Origin: Lepidonotus clava | Taxonomy: Eukaryota; Annelida; Polychaeta; Phyllodocida; Polynoidae | NCBI GenBank assembly: GCA_936440205.1 | Contig: OW387147.1 | Coordinates: forward strand, 17,013,629-17,077,628 | Length of the DNA: 64,000 nt | Direction: 5' to 3' | In this document: positions 1 to 13,400 of the stretch, piece after piece | Layout of the letters: every line of letters begins with the position of its first letter | Numbering within the stretch: position 1 is the stretch's first letter | Notes under the pieces: generated by a model | The model's input: the letters and a program-made list of their open reading frames with translations, nothing else | The model's database searches: none | Told to the model about the DNA's origin: nothing | Position numbers and translations under genes: made by a program

Positions 1-45
1 TGCCAGGGCACTGAGGCCTAGGAGAAGAACAACTAAAGCGGACAT
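1..45 (-). CDS. 5' end of a secreted-protein gene (signal peptide only)
   Basis: Read on the minus strand, an ATG at 45 opens 15 codons that run off the window: MSALVVLLLGLSALA. A short N-terminus, a Leu/Val-rich hydrophobic core and a small-residue end are what a secretory signal peptide looks like. A TATA box lies about 75 bases upstream of the ATG, which leaves room for a short 5' leader. The mature protein is outside the window, so no family can be given. It resembles the start of the chitin-binding gene at 27635 in design (TATA box, short leader, SALVV within the signal), but this is too little to call a paralogue. Confidence 0.6.
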   Translation of the reverse strand, partial: MSALVVLLLGLSALA

Positions 46-117
46 GGTTTTTCTCTTGAGTTTGCCTACCTCTCAGGATGGATGGAAAGCTGACTGGTCA
101 ATGTAGAGTGAGGGAGA

Positions 118-125
118 CTTTTATA
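118..125 (-). promoter_or_regulatory. TATA box of the left-edge secreted-protein gene
   Basis: The minus strand reads TATAAAAG here. A start site would be expected near position 90-95, giving a leader of about 50 bases before the ATG at 45. The good match and its spacing to a signal-peptide ATG support it as a core promoter. Confidence 0.55.
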
Positions 126-821
126 GTTGAGATAATAAGCCACAAAAAATAAGCCATCTGTTACATAGAACCTGAGGAATTTCAGGAAGGTGGTCTGATG
201 TAGGGTGCTCATGTTCTATCGCAATTGAATGGTTGGCAGTGATTCAAACACTTTGTTACATGGTCACAGCTGGCACAGGAGGGACAGATCTAACTCTGCA
301 TTGCACGGTGATGAAGTTGGAAGTTTTATTTTGGTTCTCCAGATTCCTACTTGCCACTGTCTGCACTCTGATTCAACAGCAATCCATCTTTTTAACTGTG
401 TGTTGCAACGTAAATGGACGAACTGTATGTTGCGAGATTGTTTAATGATTACAATATATACTATTATACCACTTTCTTTGAGAGTCCACATTTCAAACTA
501 TAGATATAGTGGTATTGCTTGTTGGAAGGATGGTAAATCTGATTACAAAGGCACATTCAAGGATATTCTATAACCAAAAAACGGCCACTTAGTTGGTCGG
601 GATTGGCTTCTTATTTTTCCCTTTTTCTTACTTTGATATTAAGGAAATGATAAATGTAATTAATACTGAAGTTCACAGAAAAATAGGGAAAAACTTGGCA
701 CTCTACCATCAAAAACCCACTCTGGAAGTCCAATGGAAGCAATATTATTTTAGGGTGGACTAAGCTGGCTGGCTGTCAATATAGTGGCCCTTTATTGTAA
801 CATCTGCCATTCTGTTTTCAG
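126..821. other. Divergent intergenic stretch / upstream of the first recognised SNX13 exon
   Basis: No convincing coding exon is visible. The first recognised SNX13 exon begins at an acceptor (821|822), and its frame has an upstream stop before any ATG, so the initiator ATG must lie in an earlier exon. One weak candidate is ATG 530-532 followed directly by GTAAAT. It would give a one-codon first exon in the right phase and an N-terminus of about the human length. A start left of the window cannot be excluded. Confidence 0.3.
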
Positions 822-1423
822 ACCAGTCTCTCGCCCAGCACCATAGGCTGGTTGGTCCTGGCCGTGGTGCTCTTCGTCTCCAGCTTTGGCCTAGTCGGGG
901 GATTCTGTCTCATTCTCTACACAATAGCCTTCTGCTCAGGGTAAATATAATTTTTTCCCTTATAAACACATGTTTACCTGAAAACTAACCCTGCTAATTT
1001 GGGTTTTTTACTTCAGAGAACAGATAATGGTGGTTCTAGCCATAACAGAGTTTTGGGGCAAAGGTGTAATTAAATGTCATATCATAAAATGTGTCTTCTA
1101 AAAAAAAATGAATGTGCATTTTGTGTCATCTCAGAAAATCTAAATATCATAAATAGTCAGTGGTTGGATGACAGTATGAATACCATTTTCTCAAAGAAAG
1201 TCATAAAGTATAGAAAAAAATATCGATCCAAAACTTTTCTAACCTAAATTATTCATTGTAAAAATTCTGCAAACATTGTCACTGTTGTTTGAAGTCGTTG
1301 CTCTGATGTTATTTTGGTAGGACGGTGATCGCGCTGTTTTATCATGGGCGCACAAAGTTGAACGAATGGGTGAAGGGCAGCGCCCACTTCACCTTCCCGC
1401 CGCCTAGTGTTGGCGTCCCCAAG
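822..1423 (+). other. SNX13: SNX13 exons 1-2 (as recognised): N-terminal membrane anchor
   Basis: Exon 822-940 encodes a hydrophobic stretch (GWLVLAVVLFVSSFG followed by GGFCLILYTIAF) long enough for a hairpin or one to two membrane passes. This corresponds to the ER anchor of SNX13. Exon 1321-1423 continues with a linker ending in GVPK, as in the human protein. Donors are GTAAAT and GTAAGT, and the split codon between the exons is Gly (GG|G). Confidence 0.85.
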
Positions 1424-4400
1424 GTAAGTTTGAAGGATTAAACAGTAAAGAAATATATTGGAAACAGTGTTCGAAATTAAGCGTGCACCCTTCATCTAGT
1501 GTGCTACATTTTGGACAGAATTCAGGATGGACGATTTTAGTTATCTCCGTACCCGGCGTGTGCATAATATTAATCCTACTCTCGAACACTGAACATTACA
1601 TGTATAGTAAATGTTTGAATTCGTTCATCAAAGTGTATATGTATAGTATTATTTTATTACATCTATATTTGAATAGAAGAAGTAAATTTATAGTAAAAGG
1701 ATGAAAGTGAAGCAAAAAGATCCAACGCGCACACTGGCACAACCTTGAACTTGAATGGTAAAGACAAGAAACGTTATCTTTACCCTACTTACCCGAGTAT
1801 GCTTAGATAGAAAACTAATGTTTTAGGTTGCATATTACCAGGATTTTTTCTGATTGTAGTGACATGTTATATTACAATGTCGTGAGAGTATTGTTATAGT
1901 CTGACGATTTATTGCATTTTCATTCCTTGAACTGTGACAGTCAACATTTTGCTTTAGATACAGTAGAACTACCCTACTACTTCATCAGACTCGCTTAAAA
2001 AGATTAAAATTTCTTGTCTAGTTTTCCCATAGACAAGTTGAAACTGATGAGGAAAGGGTAAGGACGAAAAATTTCGAAATTTTACCCAAAATAGTTAAGG
2101 TGTTTGATTTGATAATGGATTTTCATTGGCTTTGGATTTTCGTAATGGTCTATCTTTTTCATAATCCCAAAAGAAGTTACTCGCAGGGCAAAACATATCT
2201 TGTATAATGATTTTTCTTTATGTTTTAGTTAAACAGACCTGAGTTTATTTTTGTTTTGACATCTTACAATTTTCAAGATTTAAATCAAATCTACCATAGT
2301 AGCTGCTAACGTACATATCATATGATCGACATCACGTATGTATGTATGAGTTGGGGAGGGAGGATATACATTGCTTCTTTTATTTTGGTGCTTGCGTTTT
2401 ATCCATTCCATAATCGACATTATTTTTCCTTTTTTATATTCTAAGAACATGTATTTTACTTGAATATCATAGTACTTTTAGAATTGTGTGCTGTTAAGAA
2501 ATAGTATTGCCACTATAAATATCTCACAGATAAGTACATCTCAAAAGCTCCAAGTTTCAGAGAATAGGAAATTCAGGGGTACTGTCTATAAAATTATTGC
2601 CATTGCAGAAATAACTGGCGTCAGTTGTGCCAATGTCTATCGACATGTACATCTCATTGATTCAGAAATATAAAACAAGTTCACGTATTCTTCTATTTTT
2701 CATGATTCTCTTTTAAAAAAATGAAACACCAAGGTTATAGCTATAGACCATCTGTTGGTGTCATTGTTAGTTGGTGTCCGACGTCCGGCGCGGTAAGCCA
2801 GCTCTGAGGGCAGACAAACGTATGACTGGGTCGTCCACCATTGATGATGTGCTACAAGAGGTAAGAATCACTGATTTCAACCTTTCTTGTTATGTTTCAG
2901 TTTAACTAGTCAAAGTTTAACAAAAATATTGGGAGTTTCAGTAATACATACAGTGGCCATTATCAGGCGGCATAGTAAATAAGATAGCATTGGTCTTAGA
3001 TTTTCTCATTTTTTACCGTACAGGATGAATAATTTTTCACTTCCATGAAAAAAATAAAAGCGGTAAAATAATGTGAGTGTACGAAAACCATTGTCAAAAC
3101 AATATTTGCTAAAATTTTCATTTCATAGTGATTATACTGAATTTATTCTGACAATGCTCATCACACACTATACTAGTTCTTATCATCCTCTCTTCTTCTG
3201 TTCTAGATTTTAGAGTACACCTACCGAGACTACATTCACTCTTGGTACAAGCGGATCTCTGACGACAAACAGTTTCGTCATGACATCCGGCAAACACTTC
3301 AGAGAGTCGTCATCGCCTTCTCAGAAAGGTGGGATACTATATTATATCATAATTGCTTAGAAACTGCGTATTAATCAAACATTTTGGAAATCCAGCTGAT
3401 GTTTGTTGAACACACAAGATTCAGTACTGAAAATAATTGTGTAGGAATTCATGTCGGATGGTATTAACACTGTATTGGAATGTACAAAGAATAGATGGTT
3501 GTCTTGGCCGCTCGGTACCAGCCATAGGTTATCAGTGTACCATGCCAGGAACTTTCTTTGTCACTGGTTTCCGACGAGATACACAGATCACCTACGTCTG
3601 GTACCCAGTGGCCCACTAATGTATCCCTTCTCATTACACAGAATTTTATACCATAAAACCGGGACTTTATATGCAATATAGTGGTCTAGTTACTCGCATA
3701 GTCTTGGGGGTAATTTCTTACACACACGACTGTGTTTTATCTATTGAACAAACCAAAATGGTTTCAATGGATCATCGCAAATTGTATTTAACTGTAATTC
3801 CCCCAGTACAATAATAATTATTAAAAAGAATAATATCCCCATGACAACTCCTATGACGACACTGGGGAAAATTACAAATATATGATACCACATTTATATT
3901 TGAACCTCTGAAATGACTATTTTTAAAGCAGAGCTCGACATTAACCATTGCCCGCCTGCCCGGAGCAGGTACAATTTCTGGTATGAAATGATACTCAAGG
4001 GAAGATTGGCAGGTGGATTTTAGGGTCGGGCAGGTGGAGCTTGACACATACCATTAAGCTAAAACGCTTAATGTTGAGCCCTGTAACAGTATGAGTAAAA
4101 AAAATGCCATTTTGTCCCTTTTGTGTGCCTTTAGGTCTAAGCAGGTGGACCTGGTGCCGTACTGTACCCGGCGGTTGGTGGATGACTTCGCCTCCCACAT
4201 CCGACTCTACCGCCGGGCCGTCGAGAGGGTCAAGGAGCACAAGAAAGATGGTGAGTGCAGTCTTTTTGAGTCATTTTTTAAAGAGGTTAAACAAATAATT
4301 ACTCAGCTCTATAGCTGACATCTTTTGGTCTTCCGAGTTATTGTTAAAACTAGGGAAAATGGATATTAGTTTACATGTCACAGATTAGACGCTTTAAAGA

Positions 4401-7400
4401 ATGATGACTAGTTTTCACTTATAATGTTGGGGATATCATTTGCTCAGTGAACAAATTGTGGTTTTATAAAGACATTTTAACAGGTATGTCTTGTATATAT
4501 AATACATTTATTGCTTTCTTTAAAAAAAGATGTATAATGAATATCTGTGTTTTCCACACAAATTGCTTTGATTGACAGGGATGCCTGGTAGGTGGCCACC
4601 TCTCGTATGTGGTAGGGAGGTCATTAGGAACAATGATCATGCGTTTATAATACATGTATATAGAACACATGCACTTCATATAATAAGACTTGCACATCAC
4701 ATGTACTTTTAAGTTTGTGATTCTATTGTTAAGCCTGATGTAACGACGTGTGTATTAATCACAAAATCATCATTCTAACTGTGTGAAACCTATATATCAG
4801 CATACATTGTCTAATGGAAGAATTTGTATCAACAGGAATCGCATAAATAAATAAGAAATAGGTTATAAAAAAATAAATAACTAGAGCTGAAAAGGAACAG
4901 CCATTTAATTGGAGAAAGTTTGATATAAATTAAAGATATTTTTATGAAAACAAAGCACCATGAAGCTAATTATTTAAACCGTATCGAGCAAAAGCAAAAT
5001 AATATTATACAAACTGATGAAGTATTTAGACTACTTGGAAAGAGTAATCGAAATTGTTTTATAAATTTTGTTCATTTTTTAGACACCAAGCCACCACCAG
5101 ATCTGGAGTCAATTTTCTTCGACCTGGAGACGGAGATGGAGAACAACATGTGCCGGGACATGATCTGTATGTCGGAGGAGTCCGAGCTAGGTACGTCTTT
5201 TATAAACACAAGTAATAAAAATTAGGTTTTGCATCACCTGATCTTCATCATACGTTATGTAGTTCAGAATAAGTGTCCCTTGGTAACCCCCCCTCCCCCC
5301 CACCAAATATAATCAATGCGTCATTCAGAACAAATGAAAACAACAAAACAAGTTTAGCTCTCAGATAATGACATGAGTTCAGCCTAATATCATTAAGCCA
5401 TACTGTTTGCTTTTCGTTCAGAGTACCTCCAGGACCTGAGTGAGGTGCTCCTGTTCCTCCTCCTGCCGCCCGACGACTTCCACAACAAGCCCTTCAGATA
5501 CATTGTCAGGGTGAGTGGACAAACTCAAACCATTACAGATAACTCGAAGCTAGTCCATTGTATATCTCTACAAATAGCATAGCATGACATCTCCATGTTA
5601 CCTTTTTTCACAAACTCTTCCTTAGGGAAGAAGCATTTTTTTGTGGGCTATAGCCTTATCATTAGTTGTCAGTTTCTGCCGGGAATAGACCTGTCCACTT
5701 TGCCAGCTAGCCCAACCTCTATTTCTATGATATCAACATTTTTAGAAAAATGTTCATCATATTTGATTCACAGTAATTTTCCTAGTACTATTATCTGCAA
5801 TTAAACTTTATAAGCTTTTACTTTCAATATGATGTTAAATATGTAGCTGTAGGACTGGAAAGCAAAAATGGCATTTTCCCATAGAGAACAGTGTTAAAGC
5901 CCTTCAGCTTTGCTCACAATGTCCAACCCTAAAATGACAAAAACATACCTAATTTTGGTTCACCTAACACAGACGTAATTACCTTATTGAGAGAAAATAA
6001 TAATTCGTCGTCATTTATCATCACCTTATTGACTAGAAAACACAAGTACTAACTCATTCACTCAGATTTGTGTCAGTAGCTGACTATGCAAAAACTGCAA
6101 TTATGTCCAACCACTGTATCATGCCAGCAACACATCCCAAAGTGGACTTGTCTATTGGGCGTTGCAGCACGCTTATTATAGTTACCCACCTATTACTTTT
6201 TTTGGATTATACATCCATTCTATATTATTATTCTGCATGTTTAAAAGTAAAATTATAATCAATTTTGATTCTTCTTTATTTTGCTTCTTGTTCTTCTAAC
6301 TTAGTATGATCGAATTATGTCAGCCTTCAATGTTGAATTTCATGTTGTTCTAGGAGGTGTTGGTGAACGGTGTGATGATCCCGACGATAAACCTGATATC
6401 AGACCCAGACTACATCAACCAGACCATCAGCTGGCTCGTGAGTTTACGTGCTCCATCCATAGGTTTGGATCAAGGGAGGTGATGGGGTTGACCCCAGTGG
6501 TTTGGGTTCCATTGTGGGACACACTTGGCAATAGGAATTAGGTCAAGTAGATAAACAGGCCCCAAAATTGAATTCAGCATTAGACAAATTGAAACAGCAA
6601 AAAAGAAAAACTGTATTTAGTCGTCTATCAGAATTAAGGTCACCTTATCAAAAAAAGCGAACCAGTTAGTCGAATACTGTTCATAATGATGATAAATGTC
6701 AACTCTTCATTAATTAAGGCAACTTTCAATAAGAACCAAATAACTCCGTAATTCCACGACTCCACTGTATAAGCATTAGTTTAGCAGGGGCAATAACATT
6801 GAATCATTGGAATTAAAAGAAAAACGGGGAAAAAAAAATCCTAGCCAGCATACCAACTCTTTTCAAATAATATTTTTCAAATAATTGTTTTTGCTGTCAG
6901 TGCAAGGACTACACGCTGACGAACGAGTCGTTCCTGACGGTGCTGAAGACGACGAGCAGTGTGGAGGAGCTGACGGCCGTCAAGGAGAAGGTGGACGTGG
7001 ACATCGCCCGACAGCGGTCTAAGGACACGGGCGGCGACGACGGTAAGGGCACTGACTAGACAGTCACAGAGCCCAACCCACTCTCCAAATATACGTGTTC
7101 AAAGAGCGGTATCGTTGCTAACTGTCGAAAATGAATACGCTGTAACAATCAACCATTTTATATGGTAGAAATAACCAATCAGGCATTTAGGAATTTCTAA
7201 ATAATTCCAAAATGTCGCCATAAGAAATTAATATATATAACAATCAAAGAATAGCACCAATTTCGTAATGAAACCAATTAAGTCACCAGATTACGTTCAA
7301 AAAGTTTTTTTTTTTTTTTTTTTTAAATATACGTTCAAAAAGGGGAAAACACGTCACCAGTGCTGTCGTCCTTAAGCTAACGTAAACGTACGCAAGCTTG

Positions 7401-10400
7401 GTCACTGATGGACGATACAGCTCCTTCAAATGCGTATATTTTTCTTTTTCTCACCCCCACCCCTCGTTAATACAACCATATTATGTTGATTTCCAGTTTA
7501 CAATGTAGATCCAACATAATTATGCAACTCTTGCCTCCTTACTTACTTTCTTTTACATCCGTCCAACTTACTCTCGTATTTGTAAAACTCTCCTCAGTAA
7601 CTTCCGCTAGCATTACTCTAACGCACTATTTCATTATTTATTTCATTATTTACGTTTTTACAACCTATGAGTTTTGAAGATTATTTCCTTGTAATATAAT
7701 TTATTTGCTTTGGCTTCTCCTTTCCTCCATTCACGTGTGTCAGTCTCTTTCAGCTTCATGAATTACGCTCTCAAATTATTTCACTTGGAATCATACCGTT
7801 TCCTTTTATCCAGGATCAAAAGACAAAAAGCTCCGACGCAGTAGTTCACGGGGTATTTCATCAATAGAAAACATCTCTTTCTTTAAGGTGTAATTAAGCA
7901 ATTTAGAAATAAGCAAGACGGTATTACTGATGTTTGATAGCGAACCTTTCCAATGCATTGAATATTGGATAATTGATAGAACTTCATAAAAGTATTAACA
8001 ATGAATACAATAATATGCCATCGATATTGGATCTTAAGAAATATTGTTACTGATTTAAGGAAAGAATTGTGATAAAAAGTCGCGTCTTGTGGTTTCTGTG
8101 ATCAAATGACGCATGGCGTTGATTTTGATAAAGAGTCTTTTTGAAGAACGGTACATGATATTATGAGATTTTGATTATTATCATTGTTAAAAAAAACAGT
8201 GTGATAAAGTGATATTCATTAGATTCCCAAATACGGGAAATGTCTCCAGTGATCTAGTTGACGTGAATGATTGTACGCAATGGTTTTCAATTTAATATTA
8301 AAATATCACAACTGCAGTGCCACGTAATTGTCAGATAATTATACCCATAAGCTTAGGATATCCCCTGCAATTAATAGATAACATACAGAATAGATCCATG
8401 GAATACCTTAAATCCTAAATGAAATTACGTAGATTTAGGCCGTACAAATTAAGGAGGTTCAAGTGGTCATTAACTATAGGCCGTTTTTCACAGCTCATTA
8501 TCACTACCTCGCATCTGAATTCGAATTTCTTTTATATTTAAAGAGTTAAGATTCACTACTCGACATTCTTCATTATTCCAAAATTATCAGAATTAAAACA
8601 TCACAGTGATATATATCGTTTCTGTTTTATGTGATATATCTGACCATTCGATTGTCAGATGATTTGTATACTAACATCTTAGCTTTCTTATTGTTGTAGA
8701 CACAGTTATCAAGCAGCAGTTAAGTAGTCTACTGTTCGTGAAGAACCTCTGCGAGACTCGGTCCCAGCGCTTACTGGACGGTCTGGACGAGACTGATTCT
8801 CTTGGGGTACGTTATCAGTGTGGCAATTCTATTAATGTTACATTCAGTAATATCCGTTCAATTTATCATGCATAATATATGTTTTTAAACTTCCCTCTGG
8901 GCATCACGGGTGACTCTTCTTCAGTGACATAATACTCTCTGCTTAGCCAATAAAATGAAACGAGCTGATAAGCATAGCATGTCCAGTTAAAGTGTTTCTG
9001 ATAAAGTGGTATATTTTTCATGAATAGTTTATTATCTTCATTACACGTTTCTTGTTTATTCCAGATGTGGGACATACAAAAGTTTATGGTTCCGGGCCAA
9101 AAGTTATATTCCTTACCGTTTGATGTCGTACTAAACAACAACGTAGCCCTGACTTATTTTATAGGTAAGTAACAATATCATTCGGAATGGTGAAGTGCAC
9201 CCGTAGGAAAAAAAAATACATGTATGAAAAAAATATTGCCAGACAGAGAAATAAAAACTACCTACATCATTTTAACATTTATGTTACGCCTACTTTGTAG
9301 TATTAAAAAAGCTTACCTAGAAACAGTGATTGTATGAGTTAGAAGACAACCGTATGTCATACCTTACTACTATATATTTGTGTAACTAAAGTGGCCAAGT
9401 GGTCTCTAATCAGTGTGAATTGATCAGTGTTCCGTGATTGGCGATTTCATCTGTCATCCTGTGCCTTCATTTCATCTTCCTGTTTAGCCAAATGGAATCA
9501 ACAATCTTTTACTTTATTTTCAGAATTCATGACAAATATAAATTGCCAACAATATCTGTTCTTCTACCTTACTATCGAGGTAAGTGGGGTATTCTTTATT
9601 TCAAAAATCAATTCTGAGTTTTAAAACACCCGCTATGATTATTTCGAATAATGAAGCAATATCTTGCTGTGTCATTGCCAGCAATAATCAATCGTGACCT
9701 CAGTCGTGCCTAGTCTAGTTTCTACTATTCATTATGTCTATTCTGGTTGCGAATGAGAGGCGATACAATGTCATAATGTTTTAAGTTTGAGATTTACGTT
9801 TTAGTTTAACCCTCCCTTCTTATTTCAGGGGTACCGGGTTTCAGCAGAACAGCAGATCTCGGCCGCGCTTCTGGCTGATTCCTCCTCTGAAAAACCTGAC
9901 CTAGAAATGTTAAAGGATGCTGCCTTGAGCATCTATAACCAATACCTCTCTGAAAAGGTGAGTAACTTTAAACGCACATGTTACCACTACTCAGTTGTAC
10001 TAGAAGTACATGATGCAATGTAATCAGTAAATGTAAGCTTGACCCTAATCCAGTAATTGGCCTGTCTGTACAACGAGCCTCTGCTCCAAGTTAGTAGGTA
10101 CTGATATTAAAAAAAGTGTGAAGACGTCAGAAAAGGGATTGAGAGAGGCAGTTGAGTATTGGTCATGTACATGTAAACGTCGTAGACTCTGCAAAAAAAA
10201 ACGAGTAGTGAGGCACTGGGATACATCTCCCCACTCCCATAGAAAGCACGGCTGGTAGTGTGTGCATAATGACATATTGCATCATAATGGACCTATACCA
10301 CACTGACTATAACTAATTTTAATGTAAACTAATTTTATTTTGCGCTGTACATATATATCCGCTCTATTCATTGGAATTAATATCGCGAATCTATATACGT

Positions 10401-13400
10401 CGCGAATATTAATGTTATTTTAGCACACCAGAGCAAGAACGTCTCAAATTCAAATCTATGTAAAAATCTATTGCCTGCGGAAATTTATTCACACAGGAAC
10501 ATTTCACTTGCAGGAAATATTGTGAAATAAGAATAAGGCTGTTGAGGAGTCTACAACAATATCTAAATAGCTTTATAAAAGAACAATTTGTATTCTTCCA
10601 TTTTAATGCTATTTCCCTTTCTTGGAGTATACTATTTACCATTCTAAAAGTGTTTCCTATTAGTAGTTGATATATACATGTAGTAAGTATGAGAACACGG
10701 CCTTAGATAACTGTAATTGTGATGAGATTCCAATTGTAATTATCATATTCCTCACATGTATGTAACTTGTGATTCGCTGTTATTGTTATCACCCAATATA
10801 CACACCCATCTCTTATGTTATCCTCCTGAAAACCAGGGGAAACCCTGATGGATATTATGAAATAAAAATTGATAATAATAAAAAAAAAATTACTCACTGC
10901 AGGCGTCGCCGCGGTTACAACTTGACGAGTACCTGGTGCAGAACGTGTGGCGGCGGATCTACGGCGACACGCCCTCCGACACAATCTTTGACGAGGTACA
11001 GGCGCGCGTCTGTGACCTGCTGCAGGAGGAGCAGTTCTTCCCCACCTTCAAACGCAGCCAGCTCTACATCAAACTGCTCGCCGAGCTCGACCTGCTCAAG
11101 GACCAGAGCAAGGGCGACGAGCCGCTCACACAGGACGAGGCCGACGGTGAGCTACTCACATTTTTAATTTTTTTTTTTTTTTTATATAGATTTTTTTCAA
11201 ATAAATTTGTTTGATAGTTTTTTTTTAATAATCTATTTTGTATATATATATAGATTTTCCATTTCCTTTCTATGTAGGTAAACATTTTAAAAATATTTGA
11301 CATCCACATTAGGAAAGTGAGCAGCTGTTCATTACATTTGTCTCTCTTTTTTTTAATTTATGATAATGTATTATTTGATGGGGGTGGAAAAATGTTCGTT
11401 TGATTTCTGGCTTATGTAGATTTTCAAAGAGAACTGGGAAAATTCGCCATGGGAGAGGGAATTTGAAAATTTGAAATCTGGTTGGCCATCATGTTTACTA
11501 ATCTCACATGACACTACAAAGTAGATTGCAGGGTTAGAACTTTGGTTATACCTCAAGCTTCAAAATTCAACACTAAAAAGATCACACCCACACCGTTCTA
11601 TGTCTACCCTGTTTTTTATCTTACTCTTCGTGGGCAATATGTATCAAAATACATAGATTATTTCTAAGAGATCATCAGCTGGCGTCTAGACACGCTGTTT
11701 ATGCTTCAGAATGTTTTATCTTAGAAGCTATTCTTGAGAATTTATCCTATATAATATTATTTAAGCTGTTTTGATACATAGGTCACCTCATCTTGCATAT
11801 TGTGCATGGCTAAATCTTTAAACAAGCACGGAGGATTGAACTGATAATACAGCATGGTACTGATAATACTTCAGGTTAAAGGTTTTCATCATAGATGCTT
11901 TTATAAAAAGCCATAATTTCTTTTCACATTGTCGACGCTCATGTTGAGTCGATCTACTGAAAGATGACTGAACTCAAATAATATACATACAAATATATAT
12001 GTATATTGAATTTCAAGACGTTCAAAAGTCCTTCCTTGAAATATTAAACTTCATGGTCTGAAAATTAGTAATAAATCTGGAACTAAAGTCTAACTAGAAG
12101 ACTGGTACTCATGTTTGAAGGTTACGCCAAGGAGGCCCAGCAGGCGCAGCGTAAGTCGGTCGACTACAACCGCGAGCAGTCTGTAGACAGATCATACGTG
12201 TTCACACTGTACTCTGTAGATGTGCACTTTTCAGGGTTGGAAATAAACGTCTTGCCATAAGCTGACAATTTCCAATCAGGACTGACAAATTTTGCCAGAA
12301 ATAAGGCATTATGAGGCTGGATGGCTGACAAACTGCCTACAAATCAGCACTAAAATCAGTAAAATTTGTCACATGAAAATAAGCATATGTCTTTTAATCT
12401 TAAGTCAACAGTACAGATATTCACCTATTTATGTCAGGGCTGACTGATTGAAGTCTGAACTGATGAGCTTATGACTGCTCAAAAAGTGAATTCCCAACCC
12501 TGAGTTGCCTCACTGTACTCTGTCTTTGTAAATACTCTAATTAACATTCACTGGAAAGCGGGAACATTTTGTTATTGTTCACTTGCAGGAAAGCCTTAAT
12601 ATTGTGAAATAAGAATAAGGCTGTTGAGGAAACTGCAACAATAGCTAAATAGCTTTATAAAAGAAGAATTTGTATTCTTCCATTTTAATGCTTTTTCCCT
12701 TTCTTGGAGTATTCTATTTACTATTCTAAAAGTGTTTCCTTTTAGTACAGGTAGTATAAGAACAAGGCCTTAAATAATTAGTACTATCAAACGGTATGCA
12801 GAACCATGCTCGCCACGGATTTTGTTTTGTGACAAGCATACTCCTTTTCTGTCTCACAATAGTAGACATTTCACATATCATAAGAAAGTAAGAATATTTC
12901 TATGCCTTTCTTTAGTGTTTCTCAGTACTCAGCTCTTAGTGCACGGTACACTTTTCTCCACTGTACATTTACATGAGTTATTCCTTTTGCATCGATCTAT
13001 CCTCTATGCTTATGACACGTTACATAATGTTTAACAAAATTAGCATGCTGGGTTATGTTTTTGTAGAACTTGTAGTTAGATATGTGTATTTAGGTTTAAG
13101 ATTAGCTCTTAAGGAAAGAAGTATGTTCCAATGTTACTGCATCCAGAGAAGGCATTTTTCACAATTTTAAACGTTTAATGTATGAAGCCTGCTGCGAGTA
13201 AGTTAGCTCATAAAGTTTTTTCTTAAAATTCAGTGTCAATTAGGAAATCGTTAAAGAAATAGGCCTACTACGAAGGACACCTTCAAACGTATTATGGAAA
13301 CTCATAAAAAAATCCCTGCATTTAATGTTTCACTTTTTAATTATTTTCAGATGGTTTATCAGGATCCTCCAAGTCCAGTAGTTTACAAGCAGTGAGTACT

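Noticed and set aside
229-573. 114-codon plus-strand frame upstream of SNX13
   Set aside because: No resemblance to SNX13 N-termini, wrong splice context and AT-rich codon use; most likely non-coding.
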